Below the pieces are notes generated by a model. The model was given only the letters and a program-made list of their open reading frames with translations. It searched no databases and had not been told where the DNA came from. A stretch of DNA of 64,000 nucleotides from the NCBI GenBank assembly GCA_002699125.1, contig PABI01000151.1:35398-99397 (forward strand). Direction: 5' to 3'. Source of the DNA: Anaerolineaceae bacterium. Its GTDB lineage: Bacteria > Chloroflexota > Anaerolineae > Promineifilales > Promineifilaceae. Positions 27,402-35,222 of this stretch are shown one piece after another; position 1 is the first letter of the stretch, and each line of letters starts with the position of its first letter. The position numbers were made by a program, and so were the translations under genes.

Positions 27402-27436
27402 TGACCAACATCACTTGCTTTTTTGATGATGATCAT
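27402..27436 (+). promoter_or_regulatory. two Crp/Fnr-type sites upstream of the response regulator
   Basis: GTGACCAACATCAC (27402-27415) and TTGATGATGATCAT (27423-27436) both fit the Crp/Fnr core TGA-N6-TCA. The second matches the Fnr consensus TTGAT-N4-ATCAA in nine of ten specified bases. They lie in the 183-bp divergent gap between the Crp/Fnr gene and the NarL-type regulator, 60-94 bp before its start. Confidence 0.5.
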
Positions 27437-27495
27437 GAAAGGAAAAAATAATTAGTATTTTGTTGAACCAGATAGAAAAAGCTATACTTATGCTT

Positions 27496-28152
27496 ATGTC
27501 ACGATTACGCATTCTCCTTGTAGATGATCACGAAGTTGTTCGGTTGGGCTTAAAAAGTTTGATTGAACGTAATCCAGGCTTTGAAGTGGTGGCTGAGGCA
27601 TCTGCTCAGCAAGAAGCTGTCACCAAAGCGTTGGCCCATAAGCCAGATATTGTGCTCATGGATATTCGGTTAGCTGGTGGCAGCGGTATCGAAGCATGTG
27701 AACAAATTATGACTGAGCTGCCTGACACGAAAGTAATTATGCTCACATCCTACGCTGAGGATGAGATGCTTTTTGCTGCGATTCGTGCCGGCGCCTCGGG
27801 CTATGTACTCAAACAGGTAGGCAGCAATGATGTTGTCCGTGCTATTGAAGCCGCCGCACGTGGTGAGGCCACGTTGGACCCATCGCTTACACAGCGCATA
27901 TTTAATGAGATGCGCCGCTCTATTCAACAAGAAGAGTCAGCTGCTTTTAGCGATCTTACCTCTCAGGAAATGCAGGTTTTGTCCCTCATTGCTGAAGGGC
28001 GGACCAATCGTGAGATTGCCGAGGCTCTTTATTTAAGTGAAGGGACCGTGCGCAATTACGTTAGTGGAATTTTGTCTAAACTGGAAGTATCAAATCGGGC
28101 CGAAGCGGCTGCCTACGCCATTCAGCACCATCTGAAAGATTATCTCCAGTAG
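27496..28152 (+). CDS. NarL/DevR-family response regulator
   Basis: About 218 residues: a receiver domain with the acidic pair VDDHE, the phospho-acceptor Asp in IVLMDIRL (about D56), Thr in VIMLTSYA and Lys in YVLKQ, then a LuxR-type helix-turn-helix (LTSQEMQVLSLIAEGRTNRE, then IAEALYLSEGTVRNYVSGIL). DNA-binding activator or repressor. The paired GAF-domain kinase follows 100 bp downstream. Start taken at ATG 27496 because the receiver begins there; ATG 27490 is equally possible. Confidence 0.88.
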   Translation: MSRLRILLVDDHEVVRLGLKSLIERNPGFEVVAEASAQQEAVTKALAHKPDIVLMDIRLAGGSGIEACEQIMTELPDTKVIMLTSYAEDEMLFAAIRAGASGYVLKQVGSNDVVRAIEAAARGEATLDPSLTQRIFNEMRRSIQQEESAAFSDLTSQEMQVLSLIAEGRTNREIAEALYLSEGTVRNYVSGILSKLEVSNRAEAAAYAIQHHLKDYLQ

Positions 28153-28252
28153 TTTGTTTGATTGAAAGGTAAATTGGTTTTGCGCCACGCAGCCGGTAAT
28201 TCTGGCTGCGATAGTAAGTTGTTGTACGGGTATTTTGGGGTTAAGGAACTGC

Positions 28253-29923
28253 ATGAGTAATAATGAACGGGAAATAAATTCTCTGGTAGAGGCTATTTCC
28301 CAGGCAACTTTGAAAATTTCCCAGGTGGGAAGTTTGCCTGAAACGTTGCAGCGTATTGTTGACGTGGCGCGCGAGCTGCTGAATGCAGATTATGCCATTT
28401 TGGCCACGTTTGAATTGGAGAATCTGGCCGAGAATTTTATTTTTTCTGGTGTTGACCAAAAGACGGCCGATTCCATAGCTCATCCACCCCTCGGTACTGG
28501 CTTGTTAGGCGTTTTGACTGATGAGCGAAAAACCATACGCCTTTCCGAGCTTTCACAGCATCCTGAATTTACCGGATTTCCCCCGAACCACCCCGAGATG
28601 GGCAGCTTTGTGGGGATGCCAATTGAACAGAATGGGGAAGTTTACGGCCGTATCTATTTAGCCAATAAGGTGAGCGGCCGTTCCTTTACCAAGAATGATG
28701 AGCAGCTTCTTCAATTTTTTGCCTCCCATGCGGCCGTTGCTATCCAAAACGCGCAGCTTATGGAAGCCAGTAATGAGCAGAAGCAGCAGCTTCAGCAGCG
28801 TAATCGCCAGTTTGCGGCCCTGGATAAAGCCACAATGGCGATTTCCAGTGAGCTGACGCTAGATAAAGTTTTACAGCAGATTGTAGATGCCGCTCGGGAA
28901 CTGGCAGATGCGCAATATGCGGCTTTAGGGGTTCCCAACAACCAGGGCTTATTGGATGCTTTTATTGATAGCGGGATGGAGTCGGAAGTTGCCGCCGGGA
29001 TCCCGCACCTGCCAAAGGGACTTGGTCTCTTGGGGGCTATTATCAAAGAGCGAAAAACAATTCGAATTCCTCGAATTGGGGACGATCCACGATCTGTTGG
29101 CTTCCCTGAGGGGCATCCGCCGATGGTGCCGTTTTTGGGGGTGCCGGTTATTGCCGGGCGTGAAACATTGGGCAACCTGTATTTAACCAACAAGCTGGAT
29201 GGCGATGAGTTTACCCAGATGGATCAGGATTTGGTGGAGATATTGGCGGCACATGCGGCCGTTGCCATCCAAAACGCCCGTTTGTATGAGCAAGTTGGTC
29301 GATTAGCCATTGTGGAAGAACGCACCCGTATTGGAATGGACCTGCACGACGGTATTATTCAATCTATTTTTGCCGTTGGACTTACGCTGGAATCGACCAA
29401 ATTGTCTTTGCCCCATAATCCAGAAGACGCCGATGAACTGTTGTCTTATGCTATTGAAGGCTTAAACGCCACGATTCGTGACATTCGTAACTTCATTTTA
29501 GATTTACGGCCGCATCGTTTTCAGGGTAATTTAGAGCAGGGTTTAGGCCGGTTGGTCCGAGAGTTTCAGGCAAATACCATGGTGGCTGTCTCGCTTGCGG
29601 CTGATAAGGAAGCCCTGGCCATGCTGTCGGCACCTGTGGCGCGTTCGCTGTTTCTGTCTGCGCAAGAGGCATTGGCCAATATTGCTCGTCATGCACAGGC
29701 CGAACAGGTGCTTATTACTGTTGAGGCACAAGACAGCCACGTGATTTTGCACGTTTCCGATGATGGCCGGGGCTTTGATATGGCGTCAAAGAATTACTCT
29801 GTGGGCCACGGCTTGTCTAACATGCGGGCGCGGGCCGAAGATTTGAACGGAACTTTTGCTATCGAGTCTGCGCCGGGCAAGGGCACAACGGTGAAGTTGG
29901 CTTTTCCAATTGAAATGAAATAG
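28253..29923 (+). CDS. DosS/DevS-like GAF-GAF sensor histidine kinase
   Basis: 556 residues, cytoplasmic. Two GAF domains (about 20-165 and 190-340) each carry the DosS-like stretch GxGLLGxxxxERKTIRxxxx and GFPxxHPxM. The HisKA_3 dimerisation box is IGMDLHDGIIQSIFAVGL with the phospho-accepting His, followed by HATPase_c (SAQEALANIARHAQ, DDGRGFDM, GHGLSNMRARAE). DosS GAF domains bind haem and sense oxygen, NO or CO; whether a haem histidine is present here is not settled by eye. AAGGA precedes ATG 28253. Partner of the NarL-type regulator just upstream. Confidence 0.88.
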   Translation: MSNNEREINSLVEAISQATLKISQVGSLPETLQRIVDVARELLNADYAILATFELENLAENFIFSGVDQKTADSIAHPPLGTGLLGVLTDERKTIRLSELSQHPEFTGFPPNHPEMGSFVGMPIEQNGEVYGRIYLANKVSGRSFTKNDEQLLQFFASHAAVAIQNAQLMEASNEQKQQLQQRNRQFAALDKATMAISSELTLDKVLQQIVDAARELADAQYAALGVPNNQGLLDAFIDSGMESEVAAGIPHLPKGLGLLGAIIKERKTIRIPRIGDDPRSVGFPEGHPPMVPFLGVPVIAGRETLGNLYLTNKLDGDEFTQMDQDLVEILAAHAAVAIQNARLYEQVGRLAIVEERTRIGMDLHDGIIQSIFAVGLTLESTKLSLPHNPEDADELLSYAIEGLNATIRDIRNFILDLRPHRFQGNLEQGLGRLVREFQANTMVAVSLAADKEALAMLSAPVARSLFLSAQEALANIARHAQAEQVLITVEAQDSHVILHVSDDGRGFDMASKNYSVGHGLSNMRARAEDLNGTFAIESAPGKGTTVKLAFPIEMK

Positions 29924-29958
29924 CGGGGAACGAGAGCGTATCGACTAAGTTAGGCCGC

Positions 29959-30390
29959 TTATAGACCTGGAACGACATCTTCTGCCAGCATTTTAGCCGC
30001 ATACTCCAAAAAGTCGGTCACAGTAATGATGCCGACAAGCGTGTCATTTTCCAAAACGGGTAAACCACCAAACTTATAGATGCTCAACATTTCTGCGGCA
30101 CGGTAGGCCGGCATGTTGGGTGTGACGGTAATGGGGTTGGGGGTCATGCAGCTTTCGGCCGTTACGGAGTCGAGCAGTTCTTCATCTTGCCAACGGCCGT
30201 GCAGCACCACGGGAGAGTTCATCACCAACCGCACATCCCGGTCTGTAATGATGCCAACCAGTTTGCCATTATCCAGAACAGGCAGCTGGCGACAACCTTC
30301 TGTTTTCATTACGCCAATGACGGTGCGCATGGGGGTATGGGGTGGCACGCTGTTGGGGATTACAGTCATTAAATCGTTTACAGTCACCAT
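29959..30390 (-). CDS. two-CBS-domain protein
   Basis: 143 residues consisting of a CBS pair (VNDLMTVIPNSVPPHTPMRT ... GIITDRDVR; SCMTPNPITVTPNMPAYRAA ... GIITVTDFLEY). CBS pairs bind adenine nucleotides. It resembles hypoxic response protein 1 of actinobacterial DosR regulons in architecture and in lying beside a DosS-like kinase. The start at 30390 is set by AGGAG six bases upstream; an upstream in-frame ATG at 30471 would add an unlikely leader. Confidence 0.8.
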   Translation of the reverse strand: MVTVNDLMTVIPNSVPPHTPMRTVIGVMKTEGCRQLPVLDNGKLVGIITDRDVRLVMNSPVVLHGRWQDEELLDSVTAESCMTPNPITVTPNMPAYRAAEMLSIYKFGGLPVLENDTLVGIITVTDFLEYAAKMLAEDVVPGL

Positions 30391-30458
30391 GATGCTCTCC
30401 TGTTGCGATAGTGAACCTCTTATTTTGCAGTGTAATGTATTGCATTTTGGGGAACGTG

Positions 30459-30470
30459 TGGCAAATGTCA
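30459..30470 (-). promoter_or_regulatory. Crp/Fnr-type site upstream of the CBS gene
   Basis: TGGCAAATGTCA differs by one base from the palindrome TGACAAATGTCA found 150 bp away. It is 69 bp upstream of the CBS gene start. Confidence 0.4.
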
Positions 30471-30612
30471 TGAATGGCAGATGACTTTCTTCGGCAGAAA
30501 TTTACCATAATTATATGTAAAATGATTGAATAATTCTGCGGGTTTTATCATGATGGGTTAGCGGCGAAAAGGCTGACTCTTTTGCCTGAATGACAATGTA
30601 CCCCAGCTTGCA

Positions 30613-30624
30613 TGACAAATGTCA
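30613..30624 (+). promoter_or_regulatory. Crp/Fnr-type palindrome TGACAAATGTCA
   Basis: A nearly perfect dyad (TGACA-AA-TGTCA) with the TGA-N6-TCA core, 67 bp before the pseudo-receiver gene. The 300 bp between the CBS gene and this gene (30391-30690) contain only these two sites and AT-rich promoter-like sequence. Confidence 0.5.
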
Positions 30625-30690
30625 CTTGATGCTTCAATCGCTGAACCTTATCCTTCCACCCGCTATGGATAAGTAGGCTCTATTGTTGAA

Positions 30691-31104
30691 ATGCTTGGAT
30701 TAATGGAACAAATTCGCTTAATAATCATCGATCAACACAAAGGGGTGCGAAACGCTTTACGGATCAGGTTACGCTCTGCCCCCAATCTGGCCATTGTCGG
30801 CAGTGTTGATGCGAATGAAGCCAAACGGTTAGCTCAAACTGATTTGCAGCCGGATGTAGCTTTGCTTGGATTATCCGGGCAAAATGACGAATTGGGCTAC
30901 ATGGTGGAGTTGGTGAAGAAGCTGGTGGCGGGAGGTACGGCCGTACTCGCGCTCACTTCGTATGTGGATGATATCGCGCGTGAATTGGTTTTGCAGGCCG
31001 GGGCCAGCGATTATCGCCTGAAAAATATTAATACCCCGGAACTCCTGGCCGAAATTGAACTCCTGGCCGAAGATCACAGAAGACACCAGATTGATAATCT
31101 GTAA
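30691..31104 (+). CDS. receiver-only protein lacking the phospho-acceptor aspartate
   Basis: 137 residues with the CheY-like fold and no output domain. The acidic pocket is reduced to IIIDQHKG, the expected phospho-Asp is a glycine (DVALLGLSG, G60), while the Thr (LALTSYVDD) and Lys (YRLKNI) positions are kept. It is thus a pseudo-receiver that may bind partners without phosphorylation. It is next to the DosS-like system and shares a TGACA-N2-TGTCA site with its neighbours. A second start (ATG 30703) is possible. Confidence 0.7.
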   Translation: MLGLMEQIRLIIIDQHKGVRNALRIRLRSAPNLAIVGSVDANEAKRLAQTDLQPDVALLGLSGQNDELGYMVELVKKLVAGGTAVLALTSYVDDIARELVLQAGASDYRLKNINTPELLAEIELLAEDHRRHQIDNL

Positions 31105-31124
31105 ATCTGGCCCTTTTTCGCTCC

Positions 31125-32123
31125 TTATTCCTCTAACGATTTAAGCACATTCATATAGTTGGCGCGTTCAAAAGCTGCCGGATCAGAAACGCGCTGCTGG
31201 CTCATGATGCCCTGAATGCCAGCGATGCTTTCCTCTTCGTTTTCACCCAGCCATTGTTCCAGTTCTGCCAGTATTTGCTTGATGTGTTCAATGCCATGTT
31301 TAAGGAGTACGGAGGCAACGGCCGTTACCTTAGCACCGGCCATCATGCCTTTCACAATATCTGTGCCGTTTTCAACCCCGCCCGTGAGGGCCAGGTCTGC
31401 CTTCACATGGCTGGACAAAATAGCAGCCCAGCGCAGCCGAAGCCGCAGCTCTGATTGTGAACTTAAATCCAGGCTAGAAACAACCTCACGCGTTTCCAGA
31501 TCAATGTCTGGCTGATAAAACCGATTAAACAAAACCAGGCCGTCTGCCCCAAGCTTGTCCAGCTGGCTGGCCATATGGGCAAATGCGCTGAAATAAGGGC
31601 TTAACTTTACGGCCACAGGAATGCGAACCGCAGACTTTACATCCCGAACAAGATGCAAATACATCTCTTCAATTTCCTGGCCGCTAACATTGGGTTTGGT
31701 AGCTAAATAATAGATGTTTAGCTCCAAGGCATCTGCACCGGCGGCTTCAATAAGACGCGCATACTGCACCCAACCCCCACTGTAATATCCGTTCAGGCTG
31801 GCAATTACGGGAATGGATATTGCTTTCTTGGCCTGGTAAATATGGGCCAAATAGCCATTGGCACCCCGGTTATACCCTTTCATTTCTGGCAAATGTTGCA
31901 AGGCATCTGGCAAAGATTGTTGATTCATAGGTGTGACTTCAGCGACACCCATGCCCTGGAGTTCAATTTGTTCTTCAAACAAGGAAGGTAAGACAACGGC
32001 CGCTGCTCCGGCAATCTCCATGCGCTGTAAGTTGTCGACGTAGGCAGTTAACGGTGAAGCAGACACAATTAGAGGATTCTTAAGCATTAATCCCAAATAC
32101 TTTGTGCTTAAATCGGTCATCAT
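31125..32123 (-). CDS. dihydroorotate dehydrogenase-like flavoprotein
   Basis: 332 residues, FMN-binding TIM barrel of the PyrD class 1 type. Motifs are LKNPLIVSASPLT, IPVIASLNGYYSGGWVQYAR, ALELNIYYL, VAVKLSPYFS (FMN lysine) and ALTGGVENGTDIVKGMMAGA (phosphate loop). This subgroup, often annotated dihydroorotate dehydrogenase-like, is usually found with anaerobic or redox genes and need not make pyrimidines; no pyr genes are nearby. Its promoter region carries TGACAGATGTCA. Confidence 0.8.
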   Translation of the reverse strand: MMTDLSTKYLGLMLKNPLIVSASPLTAYVDNLQRMEIAGAAAVVLPSLFEEQIELQGMGVAEVTPMNQQSLPDALQHLPEMKGYNRGANGYLAHIYQAKKAISIPVIASLNGYYSGGWVQYARLIEAAGADALELNIYYLATKPNVSGQEIEEMYLHLVRDVKSAVRIPVAVKLSPYFSAFAHMASQLDKLGADGLVLFNRFYQPDIDLETREVVSSLDLSSQSELRLRLRWAAILSSHVKADLALTGGVENGTDIVKGMMAGAKVTAVASVLLKHGIEHIKQILAELEQWLGENEEESIAGIQGIMSQQRVSDPAAFERANYMNVLKSLEE

Positions 32124-32186
32124 TTTCTCCTGTGCGTTACATCAAGGTGGTGAATCATAGCCGATTTGTAAAAAATCCACCACCGA

Positions 32187-32198
32187 TGACAGATGTCA
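32187..32198. promoter_or_regulatory. Crp/Fnr-type palindrome TGACAGATGTCA
   Basis: Perfect five-base arms TGACA and TGTCA around GA, in the 243-bp divergent region between the dihydroorotate-dehydrogenase-like gene (64 bp from its start) and the DsbA-like gene. Same arms as the site at 30613. Confidence 0.5.
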
Positions 32199-32366
32199 GG
32201 TTGAATTGTTACATCCCACACTCGTTGGTTATAATCAAGAAGCTAAACTGATGAAAATAACTACTGTTCCGTAAATTATTTTTCAAACAAAATCCGTCTG
32301 CAAAAAGCCGATATCGTTTGGGAAATGCGGTTCAGGACAAAACAAAATGGAAAAGGTGCTAGAACT

Positions 32367-33056
32367 ATGACTAAAAGAGCAAGACGCCGTCGCTCAGCCA
32401 AGAAGCAAACAAACTGGACGTTTATCGGGGGCATTGTGGTAGGGGGTGTTATCTTATTTGCCGGGTTAATTTATCTGGCGTTCCGTGAGCCAGCCCGCTT
32501 GAGCCTGCTGGGATTCTGCAATAACAATCCAGATAATTGTATTGTTATTGGCGACGAAGACGCCGAGGTCGCCGTGGTTGAGGTGTCTGACTATGGTTGT
32601 TCCCATTGTCGCGACTTTAATCTGGAAACGGCTCCAATCTTGGAAGAACAATATGTCGATACAAATCAGGTGAAGTGGGTGGTGGTTCCTTTTGCTTTAC
32701 AAGGTCAAACCGGTGCTTTCCCCACCATGCCGTCCACCATTGCGGCGATGTGTGCCAATGAGCAAGGGGCCTTTGCTGATTTCCACGAAGCTCTATTTGA
32801 ATTGCAGTCCACTCCCCTATTTAATACCAACGAGGGATTTATGCAGGTTGCTACCGCTCTGGATTTAGATACTGAGGCGTTTAGCAGCTGCTTAAGCGAC
32901 AATCCTTTCACAGATCGGGTGCTGGAAAATATCACAATGGCTCAGCAGGCGGGTATCAACTCTACCCCCAGCTTTTTCATTGACGGCAATTTGCTAGCCG
33001 GAAATCAACCACTTTCTGTTTTCCAACAACGCCTGGACTCTTTGTTGGATTCGTAG
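32367..33056 (+). CDS. DsbA-family thiol oxidoreductase, membrane anchored
   Basis: 229 residues. A basic start (TKRARRRRSAKKQ) and one transmembrane helix (FIGGIVVGGVILFAGLIYLA) anchor an extracytoplasmic thioredoxin fold with the active site DYGCSHCRDF and the cis-proline loop INSTPSFFIDG. It would insert disulfides into exported proteins, with the VKOR protein encoded 75 bp downstream as reoxidant. The start at ATG 32367 follows AAGGTG; a longer TTG/ATG-start form beginning at 32325 is unlikely. Confidence 0.85.
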   Translation: MTKRARRRRSAKKQTNWTFIGGIVVGGVILFAGLIYLAFREPARLSLLGFCNNNPDNCIVIGDEDAEVAVVEVSDYGCSHCRDFNLETAPILEEQYVDTNQVKWVVVPFALQGQTGAFPTMPSTIAAMCANEQGAFADFHEALFELQSTPLFNTNEGFMQVATALDLDTEAFSSCLSDNPFTDRVLENITMAQQAGINSTPSFFIDGNLLAGNQPLSVFQQRLDSLLDS

Positions 33057-33131
33057 TCTCTTGCCACATAGCTTTTATTAAATAGCGATGTTAGGGTGAA
33101 ACAGGTTAGCTGAAGCAATTTTCCCCTGGCT

Positions 33132-33626
33132 ATGTCGTCACAGTTTGCTTCAGCAAAGATGCGTATGAAACAAGATTGGCAAATTCGTCTTATTCAACTG
33201 TTGTCTGTGCCCGGGATGATGCTGGCATATTATTTGTTCCTGTTTCACGAGGGTGTGCTCGTTTCTGGCTGCGCTGTGGGTGGCTGGTTTGATTGTGGCC
33301 AGGTAAGTGGCCCTGGCGCGCCTTATGCGTCGATTGGGCCAGTGCCGGTCGCTTTTATCGGCCTGGTTGGATATGCGGTTATTTTTCTACTGACCTGGCT
33401 GCGGGATTGGGATTTTGCCCTGATGGATTACTTGGCGGAACTGATGGTCGCGGTAACCGGTTTTGCCTTCGTGTTTACACTTGTTTTAACGGGACTGGAG
33501 CTTTTTGTAATCGGGGCATTTTGCCAATATTGTGTGGTTTCGGCCGTTTTAGTGATTGTTTTGTTTGGTTTAGCTATTAGCTATTTGCGTACGGTTAATG
33601 CGGAGGAGGCAGAAGATGCGCCTTGA
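33132..33626 (+). CDS. vitamin K epoxide reductase (VKOR) family protein
   Basis: 164 residues, four transmembrane helices. The loop cysteines (SGCAVGGWFDCGQV) and the redox CxxC (GAFCQYCVV) are present, along with the conserved serine/glycine region GAPYASIGPVPVAFIGL. VKOR homologues in bacteria reoxidise DsbA using quinone. It lies right after the DsbA gene and its end overlaps the CBS gene start by 11 bases, so the three form an operon. Confidence 0.87.
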   Translation: MSSQFASAKMRMKQDWQIRLIQLLSVPGMMLAYYLFLFHEGVLVSGCAVGGWFDCGQVSGPGAPYASIGPVPVAFIGLVGYAVIFLLTWLRDWDFALMDYLAELMVAVTGFAFVFTLVLTGLELFVIGAFCQYCVVSAVLVIVLFGLAISYLRTVNAEEAEDAP

Positions 33627-34083
33627 ACTGGTTAAGGATTGGATGAGTCGTGATGTGGTAACCGCAGTGCCTACTTTGGGATTGCTTGAGGCATATTCAT
33701 TATTGCGTGAGCATGATATTCGCCGGCTGCCTGTGGTGGAAAACGGCCGTCTCCTGGGCATTGTCACCTCGGGCGATATTCGCGAAGCCAAACCCTCCTC
33801 CGCGACCTCACTGAGCGCCTGGGAGTTGAACTACCTGCTGGCCAACCTCACAGTTAGCGAAGTAATGAGCCAACCAGCCCAAACAATTTCACCCGAGGCG
33901 ACCATTGGCGAAGCGGCCGACATCATGCTTGGGCGTAAAATTAGCGGGCTGCCCGTAGTGGATTCTTCTGGCGAGCTCGTCGGCATCATTACGGAATCAG
34001 ACATTTTCCGTATGGTGGTGCACAATTGGCGGCAAAGCCAGGAAGACTCCGCCAAGCCATACACGCACTATGAAGGTGATTGA
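33616..34083 (+). CDS. two-CBS-domain protein
   Basis: 155 residues with two CBS motifs (VKDWMSRDVVTAVPTLGLLE ... GIVTSGDIREA and VSEVMSQPAQTISPEATIGE ... GIITESDIFRM). Binds adenine nucleotides or acts as an energy-sensing regulator. The start at 33616 is chosen because GGAGGAGG lies seven bases upstream inside the end of the VKOR gene. Second CBS pair in this block after 29959. Confidence 0.85.
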   Translation: MRLELVKDWMSRDVVTAVPTLGLLEAYSLLREHDIRRLPVVENGRLLGIVTSGDIREAKPSSATSLSAWELNYLLANLTVSEVMSQPAQTISPEATIGEAADIMLGRKISGLPVVDSSGELVGIITESDIFRMVVHNWRQSQEDSAKPYTHYEGD

Positions 34084-34116
34084 GTCGTTGCTAATGGCTC
34101 TTATTCTTTAGCTTTT

Positions 34117-34764
34117 TTAGTCAATCCACCCCTGGAACAGCAGCATGATGGTGGAAGACAGTCTGAGGAACCAAAAGACGCCCAGGCTGCCAAGAAGGGT
34201 AACGGCCGTGCGCCATTTTGGTTTCATCGCTTGGTCAGAAAGCACCTGCCACAGCAGAATCCCCACATTCAGGGCAAGCAAGATGACAAAAATGAGCGTA
34301 GCGTGCAGCCAGGTGCTTTCCGGCAGTTGGTCACGCCAGTGCAGCTGCCGCAGCTCCTGGTAACGAGCCTCTGAAATGCCCAAGGTTTCTTCCACAACAA
34401 CAATGGGTCCGCGATAGCGCATGGAATAGGTGCCGCGGCAGGTAACTGCTTGTCCGCCAAATCGTGTTTCGCACTTTGTGATCGTTGAACCAGTCCCTTG
34501 GGTGGTCGTGAGCTTCATCTCCAACTTTTTGTCTTCAAGCAAAACGGAGCAGGTAAGCGTTCGTGCATCGCCATCGGCGTTGGGGCAGTTGAACTGGTTG
34601 CCGTTGAGCACCAAATGGTTGGTTTGCCCGGTGCGAATGGTGACGTTACCAATAGTGTCAGCGCGGGCGGGGGCGTCCTGATAGAGATAGATCGAGCCGA
34701 AAAGTGCGCTGAGCAGCAGCAAGACGGCCGTAATACGGGGAAGGTTATGCCATTGCTTATTCAT
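34117..34764 (-). CDS. hypothetical membrane protein
   Basis: 215 residues. An N-terminal transmembrane segment (ITAVLLLLSALFGSIYLY), an extracytoplasmic domain of about 100 residues with four cysteines that could form disulfides (FNCPNAD, LTCSVL, TKCETRF, VTCRGTY), then two C-terminal helices. Cysteine-bearing exported domains fit the adjacent DsbA-VKOR genes, though it is on the other strand. No family recognised. Confidence 0.6.
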   Translation of the reverse strand: MNKQWHNLPRITAVLLLLSALFGSIYLYQDAPARADTIGNVTIRTGQTNHLVLNGNQFNCPNADGDARTLTCSVLLEDKKLEMKLTTTQGTGSTITKCETRFGGQAVTCRGTYSMRYRGPIVVVEETLGISEARYQELRQLHWRDQLPESTWLHATLIFVILLALNVGILLWQVLSDQAMKPKWRTAVTLLGSLGVFWFLRLSSTIMLLFQGWID

Positions 34765-34925
34765 GCTTCTCAGCGTAGCAGATTCATCTCCTGTTAATTT
34801 GCCGTTTCCCTGACGTTACCCTGACAAGTTGACCACGTTGGTGGACATTCCCCGTCCTTAAAAATGGCGTTTAATGGTTGACGCGGCGTAACAGCGACAG
34901 TATACTACCACGTCGTTACGCAATT

Positions 34926-35002
34926 CGGGGCGTAGCTCAGCTTGGTAGAGCGCTCGGTTTGGGTCCGAGAGGTCGTCAGTTCAAATCTGGCCGCCCCGAC
35001 CA
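34926..35002 (+). tRNA. tRNA-Pro (UGG)
   Basis: Full cloverleaf of 77 nt. Acceptor arms CGGGGCG and CGCCCCG, anticodon loop TTTGGGT giving TGG, T-loop TTCAAAT, and an encoded CCA end. The first base C is typical of bacterial tRNA-Pro. Confidence 0.93.
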
Positions 35003-35032
35003 GGTGGTAATCATACTGTTGATTACCGACAT

Positions 35033-35103
35033 GCGGCAGTGGTGTAGGGGTAACACAATAGCCTTCCAAGCTCTTGTCACGGGTTCGAATCCCGTCTGCC
35101 GCT
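35033..35103 (+). tRNA. tRNA-Gly (UCC)
   Basis: Acceptor arms GCGGCAG and CTGCCGC, anticodon loop CTTCCAA giving TCC, T-loop GTTCGAATC. CCA is not encoded. It lies 30 bp after tRNA-Pro, so the three tRNAs are probably cotranscribed. Confidence 0.93.
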
Positions 35104-35123
35104 CTTTTATTCTTGAATAAATC

Positions 35124-35195
35124 GGGCCTGTAGCTCAACGGCAGAGCAGTCGGCTCATAACCGATCGGTTTCAGGTTCGAATCCTGGCAGGCCCA
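35124..35195 (+). tRNA. tRNA-Met (CAU), elongator type
   Basis: Acceptor arms GGGCCTG and CAGGCCC, anticodon loop CTCATAA giving CAT, T-loop GTTCGAATC. The G1-C72 pair and the lack of three G-C pairs in the anticodon stem argue against initiator. A lysidine-modified Ile tRNA remains possible. CCA not encoded. Confidence 0.88.
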
Positions 35196-35222
35196 CTTTC
35201 CTCCAACCCTTTGTTTTCTCCT

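Noticed and set aside
30628..30639. TTGATGCTTCAA next to the 30613 palindrome as an Fnr site
   Set aside because: The half-sites are spaced by four bases between TTGA and TCAA, whereas Fnr needs six, so it does not fit.
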